From contig OX442431.1 of assembly GCA_949361645.1 (NCBI GenBank), positions 3,717,550 to 3,781,549 of the forward strand: 64,000 bases of DNA, written 5' to 3'. Each line of letters opens with the position of its first letter. The first letter of the stretch is position 1. Position numbers and translations under genes: made by a program. Shown one piece after another: positions 21,256-32,065 of this stretch. The notes beneath the pieces were generated by a model. The model ran no database searches. It was not told where the DNA came from and was given only the letters and a program-made list of their open reading frames with translations. This DNA comes from Spongilla lacustris (Eukaryota; Porifera; Demospongiae; Spongillida; Spongillidae).

Positions 21256-21548
21256 CAGTCTCGGTGGGCGAGGGGATGGCTCCAGTACCTAGAAAACTGG
21301 CAGAGAAAATATGGAAATGGGAGTTTGTGGAGATGAGCGAGATGGTGGCAGAAAACTGGTTACAGAAATCGGACGAACCTAGCACTGGGCTAGCAGCGGT
21401 GAATCGTCGCAAGCGCCTGCATCGACAAAGAGCTGTGCTCCCTTAAGTACGCGACGGTGGACCAGGCATGCAACTGAGTCGGTCGCCCGGCTTGGCCGAG
21501 GAACTCTGATGGCAAAAATAGATATCAAAGCGGCGTACCAGTAGCGGC
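21256..21548 (+). pseudogene. DIRS-like retroelement fragment (gag end and RT start)
   Basis: VSVGEGMAPVPRKLAEKIWK followed by WEFVEMSEMVAE is a block I recognise as preceding the reverse transcriptase in DIRS-like elements. After a deletion and frameshift, SLKYATVDQA and, further on, MAKIDIKAAYQ match the beginning of the RT domain (VD---...AK-DIK-AYR). Only these pieces survive. The call of superfamily is from memory of such proteins and not searched. Confidence 0.55.
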
Positions 21549-21883
21549 GGGGGGGGGGGGGGGGGGGCATATGCCCCCGGGCGCCGGTGTCACAGGAGTA
21601 CGCGTCCCCCGGATTACGCGTCCGGCCGGACATTGTATCCTAGAATACTGCGTCCGCCGGACATCCAGTCCTAGGAGCCACTGTCCCCCCGGACAGTGTA
21701 TCCTAGGATAGTATGTCCCCTCTTAGGAGTAACTGTCCCCCCGGACAGCGTATCCTAGGATACACTGCAAAAACAAAAGAGCGACGTTCACTCGCCCCGT
21801 CGAGTGATTCTTCCGTCCAACCTAGCACTCGTTAAAACGAGTGATCTCCACCTTACTATTTCCGCGGGTGGTATGCACGCGTT

Positions 21884-22200
21884 AATACGAGTGTAAGTCA
21901 CCTACAATCGTCACACCCGTTCATGAGTGAGATCACGTGCTAATATACACACCCAACGGATACCAAATTTGATCAAAAATGGCAACTTTTATTATATGTA
22001 TCAAATATGCGCTCAAATGTGTCATAAGTATGGTTCTGTACAATATATGTGGCCTCATATTTGATCCGCGTCTGATTGGCACCGATTCTCGGCGTATGGA
22101 CCAAATATGTAATTCATGTATTGTACAAATTTGTACTGATCACATATATGAGTCAGCTGTGCTTCGCATATTTGTTCCAAAGCGGAAGGAGGGGTCAAGC
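21884..22200 (+). repeat. Left inner inverted block with CAAATATG motifs
   Basis: acacccaacgg-accaaatttgatcaaa and a series of CAAATATG/CATATTTG words. They are repeated inverted and diverged at about 25990-26290. Confidence 0.6.
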
Positions 22201-22539
22201 GTGCAGTGGATGACGTTTTCAGTTAAGACTTACGACTCGAGGATGGACAAATGCATGGCTTATCGTACGTAAGTCGTTTGCTTTTACAAGCTGCGGGGGT
22301 AAGGAGGGGGAGGGGCGTTTCGGGCCGGATAGGGTTGCTGCCAACTTCATGCAGGCCTGGTACAAAAAGTACGATAACTGGAGGGGGCGGAACTCAAGCA
22401 TCGATCCCCCCCCCCCCCCCCATGGCTACGGCCTTAGGGCTAGTTGTTTGTACTAGTAACTTTACAGCTCTAGCAATGAACAGAGCAGTGTTCTCAGGCT
22501 TTTGTTCTTCTCTGGAGTAAGCGTATCTCAGCTCCATTC

Positions 22540-23960
22540 CTGGCCTGCCCCAACTTTGAAGAAGCCTTTATACTGGATGCAAATGATAGTGGGCCATTGG
22601 TGGCCTTGGTGCTGTCACGTCTCACATGAAGGTGCTGAACCATTACTAAGGCTGAATGTAAGTATTGAGCAAAAGGTCAATCTCAACTGCATTTGTATGG
22701 TAGGTGACAGGTGGCCCTCACCCCGCTTGAAGAATATGACTTTAAAGTTCAGCATAGACCTGGTAAAAGGCATAGTAATTCATATCTATTGTCTCACCAC
22801 CAGTGTGGTAGCCAGCCTACAGGGGCACATGCCTCTAGTGTGGTAGCCAGCCTTCAGGGATACATGCCTCTAGTGTGGTAGCCAGCCTTCAGGGATACAT
22901 GCCTCTAGTGTGGTAGCCAGCCTTCAGGGATACATGCCTCTAGTGTGGTAGCCAGCCTTCAGGGATACATGCCTCTAGTGTAGTAGCCAGCCTACAGGGA
23001 TACATGCCTCTAGTGTGGTAGCCAGCCTACAAGGGTGCAACGTACATGTACGTGTTACTAGTGTGGTAGCCAGCCTACAGGGACACATGCCTCTAGTGTG
23101 GTAGCCAGCCTTCAGGGATACATGCCTCTAGTGTGGTAGCCAGCCTACAGTGATACATGCCTCTAGTGTGGTAGCCAGCCTTTAGCGGTACGATGTACGT
23201 GCCACTACAGTCTAGTATAGTACAGTTTCCAGGAGGCTAGTGTAGAGGGTTGGACATTGCAGTGGTCAAAGCAGGGTGTTGTTCAGTTCCAGCAAGATGA
23301 GATGACCCTGACATGGGGCAAATACCCAAAGTCATGCCCCCATAGTGCTAGCAAAACCCTTAAAAGCCTGTGGTCTCAAAAGTCACATTTGGTGTTGATA
23401 ATGTAGATATGATATTCTGCATTGCTCATGGAAATATTTGCTGGGGACTGAGTTCAATAGTTGTATGCAAAAGGTCATACCGACCATGCTGTGGGCACCT
23501 TGGAGTGGCAAAGGTACTGAGAAAGCATTTTACCGGATGTATACATGTAGAGGAATGTACAGTATGTGGTGCCCAGAAGTCCCTTCAAAGTGGAGATATT
23601 CTCCTATGGAGGTGATATGGTGATATTCCAATGGACCCATGCAACATATTGCCATGGATATCTTACATGGGTCCCTTGTCTCTCATCCATTGCTCAAACA
23701 AGTACATACTGGTCATTGGGGAGAGGGATTCAACTGAACCTTGTTGTTAATTCTAAGGATGCCTAATATTGTTGGTGCTGAAATAGACTGGAACCTCAAA
23801 CTGCCATGCCTCTTGAACACCTGTGTCCATGATGAAAACACAAAGGCCACCGGAGTAACTACTACCAGTGCAGTCAGCCTACCATATGAGTCAGGGAGCA
23901 CTTGGGCATGGAACAAAGGAGACACAAGCAGTTGTATGATCGTAAGGTAGAAGGGTAATC
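22540..23960 (+). pseudogene. Ty3/gypsy pol remnant (RT/RNase H and integrase)
   Basis: About 22555-22640 reads FILDANDSGPLVALVLSR then HEGAE, the RNase H-side motif FILDTDAS--G-GAVLSQ of gypsy RT. About 23490-23585 reads GHLGVAKVLRKHFT and ECTVCGAQKS, an integrase H2C2-like region. About 23630-23735 carries IAMDILHG and YILVIGE-like pieces of the integrase core in shifting frames. About 23895-23950 reads EHLGMEQRRHKQLYDRKVEG, the C-terminal integrase motif. Order and strand are consistent, but frames change and stops intervene, and a 36-bp minisatellite has expanded between RT and integrase. Non-functional. Confidence 0.7.
22798..23200 (+). repeat. 36-bp minisatellite, about 11 units
   Basis: The unit tctagtgtggtagccagcct plus acagggatacatgcc repeats with few changes. 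It is interrupted once near 23030-23060 by a diverged unit. Confidence 0.9.
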
Positions 23961-24044
23961 ATACTGTAATGTATGTTGTCCTGCTGCATCCCAGGGGTAG
24001 CTTCATTTTTGTTGAAAAGGCCCAACAGAGGTCAATAAGTGGTT

Positions 24045-24475
24045 GTGGGGGGGGGGGGGGGCATGGGTGCCCCCAGCTTTTCTGGAAGGGGGGTGCTGTC
24101 TGCTTTCAGCCGATTCAACCAGCGGGGGAGGGGGGTGGGGGGGGGGGGGGGGGGGGCTTTCTGCGCTTTCGGCCGATTCAATCAGTGGGGGGAGGGTGCT
24201 GTCCGCTTTCAGCCAATTCAGCCAGTGGTGGATGCACATGTATGTAAACTTTTATTACGGGGGGGGGGGGGGGGGGGGGCACCATTCAGTCCTGAAGAGG
24301 GGGGCCATGGCCCCCCCCTGGAGACGCCCATGGGGGGGGGGGGATAGTAAAATATATCTTTATGAATATATGGTGGGGGGGGGGGGGATAGTAAAATATA
24401 TCTGTATGAATATATGGGGGGGGGGGGGGATAGTAAAATATATCTGTATGAATATATGGGGGGGGGGGCTGTTTT
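24045..24475 (+). repeat. G-run cluster with two short tandem repeats
   Basis: At least six G-runs of 10-24 bases. Between them, a block with gctttcagccgattcaacca repeats three times (about 24100-24235), and gatagtaaaatatatctgta plus tgaatatat with a G-run repeats about every 43 bp three times (24343, 24387, 24429). Strong potential for G-quadruplexes. Confidence 0.85.
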
Positions 24476-24479
24476 TACG

Positions 24480-25980
24480 CCAATGACATACTGTTGTGTA
24501 AGTTTAATTAAATGGAGTCTTCCTCATTTGACTGCCCGTAAAGCACTATCTTACCACACATCTGGGCAATGGATCTACGCTGGATGATATGCCTCAAGAG
24601 AAGGACCTGGAGAGGCATGAGGACCAGAGGAGCATGTTGAAGAGAACATGTGAGGCACTCAAGAGGACTTCGCCATCAACAAGTAGGGGCCTGGGTGACA
24701 CGTCTTTTATTTGAGGGACTGATGTAACAGTATGTATTCATGTCCAACAAGAACTGCTACCAGGCCGTGTTTGACTGCTCATGTAATTCCAGTGAACTGT
24801 GTACCCTAATGTACCCCATTTTATCTTGTATACCACCAGTATTGGTAGAAGTGCATATCCTTGTTGTGCTGGGTGCTTATTTTAAATGGTTCAAGACACC
24901 AAAAGTTGGTTATATTTTCTGTAACTGGTAACATAGATACAGTATGGAATTCATGGAAAGGAGCAGTATTGCCTCATTCAGTGGTGTTTGTAAGTTGGGC
25001 TCTTTTGGTGAAGACCATGCAGACTGTCTCCATTTGCAATTGATGCTGACCAAACAGCTTCTACCTGTGTATGTCTTGTTTCCATTTGTTACCAGTGCAG
25101 CAGCTCCTGCATCCTGCGTGAAAACAGTCCAATGGACAGCATGATATGTATATATGTAATGTAGCTATTCTAATTGTACGATAAGCGCGTGCATTGAAAA
25201 ATATGGGGAAACGATAAGAGTTCAATCACCTCGGTAAAACTTAAAGAAGAATGTCCTGAGGTACGTGTATACGCAGCTGCTCTCTTTCTAATGGCAGCAT
25301 AGAATCAAGCTAAAGTGGTGAACCCGGCCGGGCCAAGATAAGAGCTCACCTCTTTAAAAGATTAAATTATGTTCCGAGGTAAGTGTATACCCAGCTGCTC
25401 TCCTTTCTATTGTAATGACAGCAGAGAATCAAGCTAAAGTGGTGAAGCTGGCCATGCTGCGCATTAATGGTGCACGGTATAGTGCATAATGTAACCATGA
25501 ATGACCTCTCCCAGCGTGTAGAAATCGAACACTCAGCATCGGTGAAGGACGAAGAGGTTAGGAACCAGTTAGCGTATTATTGTTTGTTATCTCCCCCTAC
25601 GTGGCTATAGGTTCTACGCTTAAGGTAAGCGATGTAGGTAGACCTACTTATTAACTTCAGCTTGATCAACAGGAATTCATATGGACCGACGGAAACAACA
25701 ACCACCACACAGAATGTACTTGGCTATGTAAGCCTTTTGTTTCTCGTAAAGACAAGGTAAGAGAATCTGTGCCTCCTTGCTACTGTTCCATATTTTCGTT
25801 CCTTTTTGTAGCTTTAATTGGAACCTCATACTGGCCTCAACCCCCTTCTCCGTTTGCAAGCGTTCTCTGGATGATGCCTTGAATGGAACTGCGTGCACTC
25901 TATGTACTTGTACAGTTGTATCACTTGTATGCTTTTAAATTTTAATTTGAACAGCACAGCCATTCTACTACCTAGTGTAG
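24480..25980. other. Interior of element C, unassigned
   Basis: No recognised protein. A plus-strand stretch at about 24560-24710 reads like coding sequence (GNGSTLDDMPQEKDLERHED) but I cannot assign it. Two related blocks at 25230-25330 and 25350-25450 (gtgtatac-cagctgctctc...gaatcaagctaaagtggtgaa) form a diverged duplication. Confidence 0.4.
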
Positions 25981-25984
25981 AAGC

Positions 25985-26290
25985 CAGGATATATAACCAC
26001 ACGCATGGGGACGGGGCTCCACATATTTGGTACAAACTTTGGTACATACGGCACATATTTGGCGCAAACATCATACATATTTTGTCCATTGAATGAAGCT
26101 CCATATTTGATTCATATCGGCTACTTATATTTTATGGGCCAAATATGAGTACGTAAATTTGAAACATATATGGCACATTGTTTGATCAAATTTGGTCACC
26201 GTTGGGTGTATAGGTGAAAGTCACTCGTTCTTTTCAGCGAGTGTTGTGCTATCGTTTATACGAGTGTTTTTCACTGTTAATCGTTATAAG
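25985..26290 (-). repeat. Right inner inverted block with CAAATATG and CACTCG motifs
   Basis: tttgatcaaatttgg--accgttgggtgtat mirrors the left block at 21935-21980. Several CATATTTG words precede it and CACTCG/CGAGTG words follow. Confidence 0.6.
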
Positions 26291-26377
26291 CTATTGGCAC
26301 GTGATAAACAGTTCATAAATATTCATGATAAATACTTTCTTTGATAAATATTATCTCAACAGACATCAGTTCAACAC

Positions 26378-27150
26378 TATAATCCAGGCTATGTCTGTTT
26401 TCATTCTGGCATAGAGATAAGAGGAAATATTAATTTAAACAGTTACGCACTTACCATTGCTCCAGGGTAGAAGGGCCGGGGGTACAAGGGAACAGGGCCG
26501 GGAGTACAAAGAGAACACTAAACACAGCTATGCTTAAATTGGGCACTCACTCTGGTCTTTTAACAAGGTTTGTCAGCATGCATGCTGATACAACACGAGT
26601 TCTGCTCCCATACCATCTTCCGGAAGTCATAGTTGGTGAATGGGAGGGGCCTCTGGGTGGGCTATGTAAGTGCGCTTCTGCTGGAACCCCTGCTGGAACC
26701 CGTAAAGAACAAAAGGGAACTGCTGACATCACCAAGGGAACAAGGCAAACATGTACTCACATCTATGTAGTTCGCTATAACCCAGGCTACGTCTGTTTTC
26801 ATTCTGGCATGGAGATAAGAGGAAATATTAATTTTAAACAGTTACACACTTACCATTGCTCCAGGGTAGAAGGGCCGGGGGTACAAGGGAACAGGGCCGG
26901 GAGTACAAAGGGAACACTAAACACAGCTATGCTTAAATTGGGCACTCACTCTGGTCTTTTCAACAAGGTTTGTCAGCATGCATGCTGATACAACAGGAGT
27001 TCTGCTCCCATACCATCTTCCGGAAGTCATAGGTGGTGGATGGGAGGGGCCTCTGGCGTTTCTGCTGGAACCCCTGCTGGAACCCATGAAGAACAAAAGG
27101 GAACTGCTGACATCACCAAGGGAACAAGGCAAACATGTACTCACATCTAT
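26378..27150 (+). repeat. 397-bp tandem duplication
   Basis: The first unit begins ctataatccaggct at 26378 and the second ctataacccaggct at 26775. They differ by a few substitutions and a short deletion in unit 2 near 27055. Each contains the sequence translated as KLGTHSGL, with no known function. Confidence 0.85.
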
Positions 27151-27419
27151 GTAGTTGGCACTGATATAATCAGATGCACCACAAGGGCCTGCATGCACTG
27201 TTCTGTGCTTGACTTCTTCAAGCTCAACGTTGATCAACGATGAAATGCTGTCAGGTATTGCAGAGCAAAAAAATCTATGTGCTGACCAGTTATCAGCAGC
27301 AATGCTGTGAAATCGAAGTCCCGTGCATCAATGTGGAAGCAGATACCTCTGCGTAGGATGCTGCGGAAGTGAGAAAGTTTATTGCAACAACAATTGTGAT
27401 GGGCCTAGTACCACATCAT

Positions 27420-27780
27420 ATAGTGTGTTCCCTCGCATCACATCCATGTTCCCTTCTTTCATCATACCCATGTTCCCTCCTCACACCACACCCATCTTCC
27501 CTCACATCACACCCATGTTCCTCCCTTGTGCCAGAACCATGTTTACCCCTTGCATCACAACCATGTTCTCCCCTTACGCCAGAACCATGTTAACCCCTTG
27601 TGCCACAACCATGTTTACCCCTTGCATCACAACATTGTTTTCCCCTTGTGCCAGAACCATGTTAACCCCTTGTGCCACAACCATGTTCTCCCCTTGCACC
27701 TAAACCATGTTCCCCCTTGCACCACACCATGCTCACACCAACACCACTCCCATCTTCCCTCCACACACCACACCCATACT
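27420..27780 (+). repeat. Degenerate repeat around CCATGTT
   Basis: About twelve units of roughly 30 bp of the form cacaaccatgttnaccccttg with variants. The apparent Pro/Cys-rich frames are products of the repeat. Confidence 0.8.
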
Positions 27781-28219
27781 CAGGTACCTTCCTTACTTCA
27801 CTATCACTTTACCCTTTAGATTACAATGGTAGGTAAAATAACAACCGTACGATTTGGAATACTTGATACTGTACCGTATATAACTTACTGCTTTCTCTTC
27901 GTTTCCATTTGATGCGCATCTTACCAAACAGCTGGTATGTTAGTGAGTATGGCTGATGTGGTCAACCGCTAATAGCAAACGTCTAACGCATATAGGAACA
28001 CAAAACAAGTCACAGCAAGACCGACCGTGACAATATAGTCGTCCGGATTACCTTAGCAGAACTGCCAATTCGAAGCGACATGAACTCGACGTTCGAAGCA
28101 TTACGAAAATCGAGCGGAATGAGTTCAAACACCACAATCGGGATAGTAGAACCCCTTTCTGACTCACATGGAGAAGATTAGCTCGATTGTACGCGCCGTT
28201 TTGAAGAAAAGGCCCAAGG

Positions 28220-28460
28220 CTCAAATGATACGCTCCAATAATAAAATTCAATTTTCAGCTCTGGCGTATAATAGTGCATCGTGAATATATACATTTACGG
28301 TATGCTTATGAATACAGATACGCTCCAATAATAAAAATCAATTTACAGCTCTGGCGTATAATATACATTTACGGTATGCTTATGAATACAGAAGAACTAA
28401 CCGATTTGAATTTTACCTGCATACGTGTATATATACATTTACGGTACGAGTGCAAACCAC
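28220..28460 (+). repeat. Short direct duplication
   Basis: cgctccaataataaaa followed by acagctctggcgtataata and tatacatttacggta occurs twice. A third partial tatacatttacggta follows at about 28430. Confidence 0.7.
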
Positions 28461-28739
28461 TTCAATTAACCCTCACTCGCAATTTGTTCGAGCGCTACAT
28501 CTTAAATTAAGTGCTATTCACTCGTTTTGGTTTTCACTCGCAGGTTGTCGAGTGATAAAAGAGTGAACGTCGCTCTTTTGTTTTTGCAGTGTACTAAAAT
28601 ATGTACATATAGAATCGGCATGGCTAATTAATCTTTTTGATACAAAAACTCCTTGTGTTTTTAATACAAATTTTCCTGGCCACTCCGAGGAAGATTTACA
28701 GCGCCACCTCCTGCCCCGCCCCTTCATCAATATTCATAT

Positions 28740-28777
28740 TGGACACCCCCCTCTCCGAATTCCTTCGTCCGCCCCTG
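28740..28777 (-). mobile_element. hAT-type right terminal sequence
   Basis: The plus strand ends ...attccttcgtccgcccctg, complement CAGGGGCGGACGAAGGAAT, after a C-rich stretch. No partner identified. Confidence 0.45.
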
Positions 28778-29114
28778 CCGCTAGTACCTATGGTACCTCT
28801 AAAGGATATTCTTTAAGCAAATAATAACTTTATTTGGCTTAACTACCTCAAGTCAACGAGGGGCAATGGGGGGACTACCTATCCACATCGTATCCTAGGA
28901 CCATGAGTCCGGCCGGACGCGTAATCCGGGGGGACGCGTACTCCTGTGACACCGAGATGTAATTTAAAAAAAAAATTCTACGTTGTCTAACAAAAATAAA
29001 CAAATTTTGACGAGGAACGAGCGGATAAATTAACGATGTCATGTAGACTCGTAATTGTCGTAACCGCAATCATTGCCACACATAGCAAATTTGTTGCTAA
29101 AAATGCTATCGATT

Positions 29115-29228
29115 CGCGTTAGCTTCTGGGGCGGAGCCCCAGACCCTCTTAAGTATTGAAGTAGAGAGGCTAGGGGCGCTAATACATTGTCCTGCCCCCG
29201 GGCGCTAATAACCCTCGCGCCGCCACTG
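29115..29228 (-). mobile_element. hAT-family right end with conserved hairpin
   Basis: tctggggc-gga-gccccaga at about 29126 is the same stem as at 9883 with a different loop. The terminus reads CAGTGGCGGCGCGAGGGTTA on the complement. A truncated copy. Confidence 0.55.
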
Positions 29229-29395
29229 TTGTCCCCCCGGTCCATCCTTCTTACTTTCGGGATTGGCGTTGTAGCGCAATTGTTCTTTTATTTTTCACGT
29301 GCTTCCACAAAACGGTCTTTCAGAGCCTCATCGCGCGGCTCGTCAGCACGATTGTCATCATTAAGCCATTTCACTGGCAATCATCTTTGCACGAT

Positions 29396-29575
29396 TAAAT
29401 ATTACATACCTACATTTAGCACAGAATTTCAGGCAGGTAGATTTGCTAAATGATGTAGGTATGTAATATTTATAAATTAACGAAGGCATAATATCCGTAA
29501 TTCCTTGTTTCCTTACTTTTTACTCAATTGCTGTCTACAAATCCTACATCACCAATTTTATTTTTATATCTTGTT
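29396..29575. repeat. Partial palindromic MITE (family of 34701 and 39146)
   Basis: Contains the loop (aaatattacatacctacatt) and the complete right arm through catcaccaattttattttta. The left arm is missing. Confidence 0.75.
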
Positions 29576-29579
29576 GCAC

Positions 29580-29865
29580 TTCAATCGTGAGGAAGATACA
29601 ATGCAAATAAACCTCTTATCCGAGCGAATCAGATCCAGATGGAGAAACTATTTTTAGGTTCGAGTGTGGGAACGAGTGAGCGTTATCTCTGTTGTCCGAG
29701 CTTTCTAAACGTCTGCAGTTTTACTGCACTGTAGGTATTCGTCGGATGTATCCAAATATATAGATTCTATACGGCGCATCAGCAATAATGGAATCTGGTG
29801 TTTTGTTAATCGTATTCATGACACTTCAAATCCTCTACTAAACTAACGTTAGTATGCTCACAGTC
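29580..29865 (-). repeat. Inverted, partial Helitron-like 5' copy
   Basis: The complement shares long blocks with 32075-32400 and 35575-35880 (gatttgaagtgtcatgaata, the ctcttatccgagc block). At its head it has actaacgttagt, a perfect palindrome, in place of the aggacctacgttagtaggtcct-type palindrome of the other copies. Confidence 0.65.
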
Positions 29866-30590
29866 TGGACAAAAGGGTCCATAATTAGACAATACCGTAA
29901 ACCAAAAAAATCCATTGCGGCTAGATGCGCCATGGCCTCATTAAAATGGCGTTTTTTGAGAGAGCTGTATCTTGTTCATTTTACCATCGAATGCCCGTTG
30001 ATCCCTCCCATTTAATTGGTTTATCGTCGTAGTAGAGACTATACCATATGCGCACTCTTCATATCGCAATCCTTAATAACGCGCAGCCAATTTATATACG
30101 GATATCGTAAGGGAAAGGGGTAGCTTTAGGCTGAAAACACTAAGCACAGACAAATTCTCACGACGGTTGGTATGCCGCATCGTAAACTACACACAATTAG
30201 GTGTACAGAAACACCATTCAGATGCAGCCATACTTTTTTTTTCATCACACAATAAACGGTTTTGCTTGGCTATGAATAATGCGGCTTCAGTTGCTTTGTT
30301 CGGTCACATAGCTTACCACAGAGACCAGCTCTAGGAACATACCAGAGTCTATGGAAGCCTTTTGGTGGCTACAGGGAAGAAAAGGAGGGCATTCTATGAA
30401 TGTTCAGAGTTACCATAAGTCTACATCCCCTGATGGCACCCACTGTAGGTGCTTGTGATGTGTATGAGCAGTATACTTTGACAGTGTAGTTACATGTATA
30501 AGAGCAAACAGAATTATTAATGCGAACCAACAGATTGGCATTAGTGTAGTACAGTAAATAGAAGGGAAAGTGTAACAACAAGGGAGAATG
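29866..30590. other. No recognisable gene
   Basis: Mixed sequence before the purine tract; no motif found. Confidence 0.4.
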
Positions 30591-30593
30591 GGA

Positions 30594-31714
30594 GGGAGAA
30601 GGAGAGTGAGGGGGAGAGGTGGGAGGGAGAGGAGGAGAGCTAGGGAGGAGAGGGGGAGGGAAAGGGGAGGAGAGGGAGAGGGGATGAGGGGGAAGGGGAG
30701 AAAGGAGGAGGAGGAGAGGGGGAGGAGGGGAGAGGAGAAGAGGAGGGGAGAGGAGAGGAGGGGAGAGGAGAGGAGGGGTAAGGAGAGGAGAGGAGAGGAG
30801 AGGAGAGGGGAGGGAAGGGGAAGGGAGGAGAGGGGAGAGGAGGGGAGGAGGGGGTGGGGAAAGGAGGGGAGGAGGGAGTGGGGAGAGGGGAAGGAGGGGG
30901 TGGGGAGGAGGTGGGGAGCGGAGGGAGGAGGGGGTGGGGAGGAGTGGGGAGGGGAGGAGTGGGGAGGGGAGGGAGGAGGGGGTGGGGAGGGGAAGGAGGA
31001 GGGGGTGGGGAGGGGAGGGAGGAGGGGGTGGGGAGGGGAGGGAAGAGGGGGTGGGGAGGGAGGAGGAGGTGGGGAGGGAGGAGGGGGTGGGGAGGGAGGA
31101 GGGGGTGGGGAGGGAGGAGGGGGTGGGGAGGGAGGAGGGGGTGGGGAGGGAGGAGGGGGAGGGGAGGGGAGGGAAGAGGTAGGGGAGGGAGGAGGAGAGG
31201 GAGGAGAGGGGAGGGAGGAGGGGAGGGAGGAGGGGAGGGAGGAGGAAGGGGAGCGAGGGAGGAGAGGAGAGGGGAGGGAGAAGGGGAGGAAGGAGGGAGG
31301 AGGGGAGGAAGGAGGGAGGAGGGAGGAGGGGAGGAAGGAGGGAGGAGGGGAGGAAGGAGGGAGGAGGGGAGGAAGGAGGGAGGAGGGGAGGAAGGAGGGA
31401 GGAGGGGAGGAAGGAGGGAGGAGGGGAGGAAGGAGGGAGGAGGGGAGGAAGGAGGGAGGAGGGGAGGAAGGAGGGAGGAGGGGAGGAAGGAGGGAGGAGG
31501 GGAGGAAGGAGGGAGGAGGGGAGGAAGGAGGGAGGAGGGGAGGAAGGAGGGAGGAGGGGAGGAAGGAGGGAGGAGGGGAGGAAGGAGGGAGGAGGGGAGG
31601 AAGGAGGGAGGAGGGGAGGAAGGAGGGAGGAGGGGAGGAAGGAGGGAGGAGGGGAGGAAGGAGGGAGGAGGGGAGGAAGGAGGGAGGAGGGGAGGAAGGA
31701 GGGAGGAGGGGAGG
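30594..31714 (+). repeat. 1.1-kb polypurine tract, 19-bp unit in its second half
   Basis: The plus strand is almost only A and G. From about 31290 it is a regular repeat of gaggaaggagggaggaggg (19 bp), so the reading frame pattern repeats every 57 bp. Long open frames on both strands (Gly/Arg/Glu-rich or Pro/Ser/Leu-rich) are artefacts of this composition. The sequence has mirror symmetry that favours intramolecular triplexes. Confidence 0.95.
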
Positions 31715-31734
31715 AGACCAATGGATTGGGGTCA

Positions 31735-32064
31735 GAATAGTAGTCACTAGGTATGCATACCTGAGAAGTGTACATGTACTGGGGGATGCAGTCTCAATGA
31801 TGGAGACACTCAGAGGAGGGTTGTCTAACACATGAGGCTGCTTATTAATTGATGATGGCTAGGACATTGATCTTAATGGTACACCTATGGGAGAGAAGAC
31901 AGCCAGTGTCTAGGCTAGGGCCCAGACCCACATGTCATGTACAGCCTATAAGGCTAATTGTGATGATACAAGCCATCCCACACACCATACATATTGCTCA
32001 CTTCTCTTGGGCACCACCTGTCTGTACACTGTGGTCTACAAGAGCAATCAAGTTGATAGAATTT
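31735..32064. other. No recognisable gene
   Basis: Short frames only, no motif recognised. Confidence 0.4.
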
Positions 32065-32065
32065 A

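Larger units (their letters stand above)
21763..28591. mobile_element. Element C: CACTG-ended element (CACTA/EnSpm-like), flanked by TA
   Basis: A perfect 31-bp terminal inverted repeat (21763-21793 and 28561-28591) begins CACTGCAAAAACAAAAGAGC. It is flanked by TA on both sides. Subterminal regions are dense in CACTCG/CGAGTG and in CAAATATG/CATATTTG. Repeated short motifs of this kind and a CACT(A/G)CAAAAA start are typical of CACTA elements; the short flank is at the low end of their usual 2-3 bp. No Tnp2-like transposase is inside. The interior holds a gypsy remnant and several tandem repeats. Confidence 0.65.
21588..28951. mobile_element. Element B: 7.4-kb element with TGTCA...TGACA ends (same family as A)
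   Basis: TGTCACAGGAGTACGCGTCC at 21588 pairs with its complement ending at 28951. The match continues inward through CGGATTACGCGTCCGGCCGG. The flanks are CCGG and CCGA, an imperfect 4-bp duplication. Subterminal modules (TATCCTAGGATA, GTCCCCCCGGAC, GTCCGGCCGGAC) are as in element A. The inside is occupied by the CACTG-ended element at 21763-28591, so B proper is only about 180 bp at the left and 360 bp at the right. Confidence 0.6.

Noticed and set aside
22798..23200. Regular short repeats that could suggest a CRISPR array
   Set aside because: The units are contiguous with no unique spacers, in a eukaryotic transposon context. A minisatellite.
23490..23960. The integrase pieces as a Ginger transposase belonging to element B
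   Set aside because: An RT/RNase H fragment lies directly upstream in order, which Ginger lacks, and everything sits inside element C. A gypsy remnant explains it better.
30369..31835. Very long open frames on both strands (Pro/Ser-rich and Gly/Arg/Glu-rich, over 400 codons)
   Set aside because: They are produced by the polypurine repeat, which contains no stop codons in several frames. No start context, introns or domain structure support a protein.
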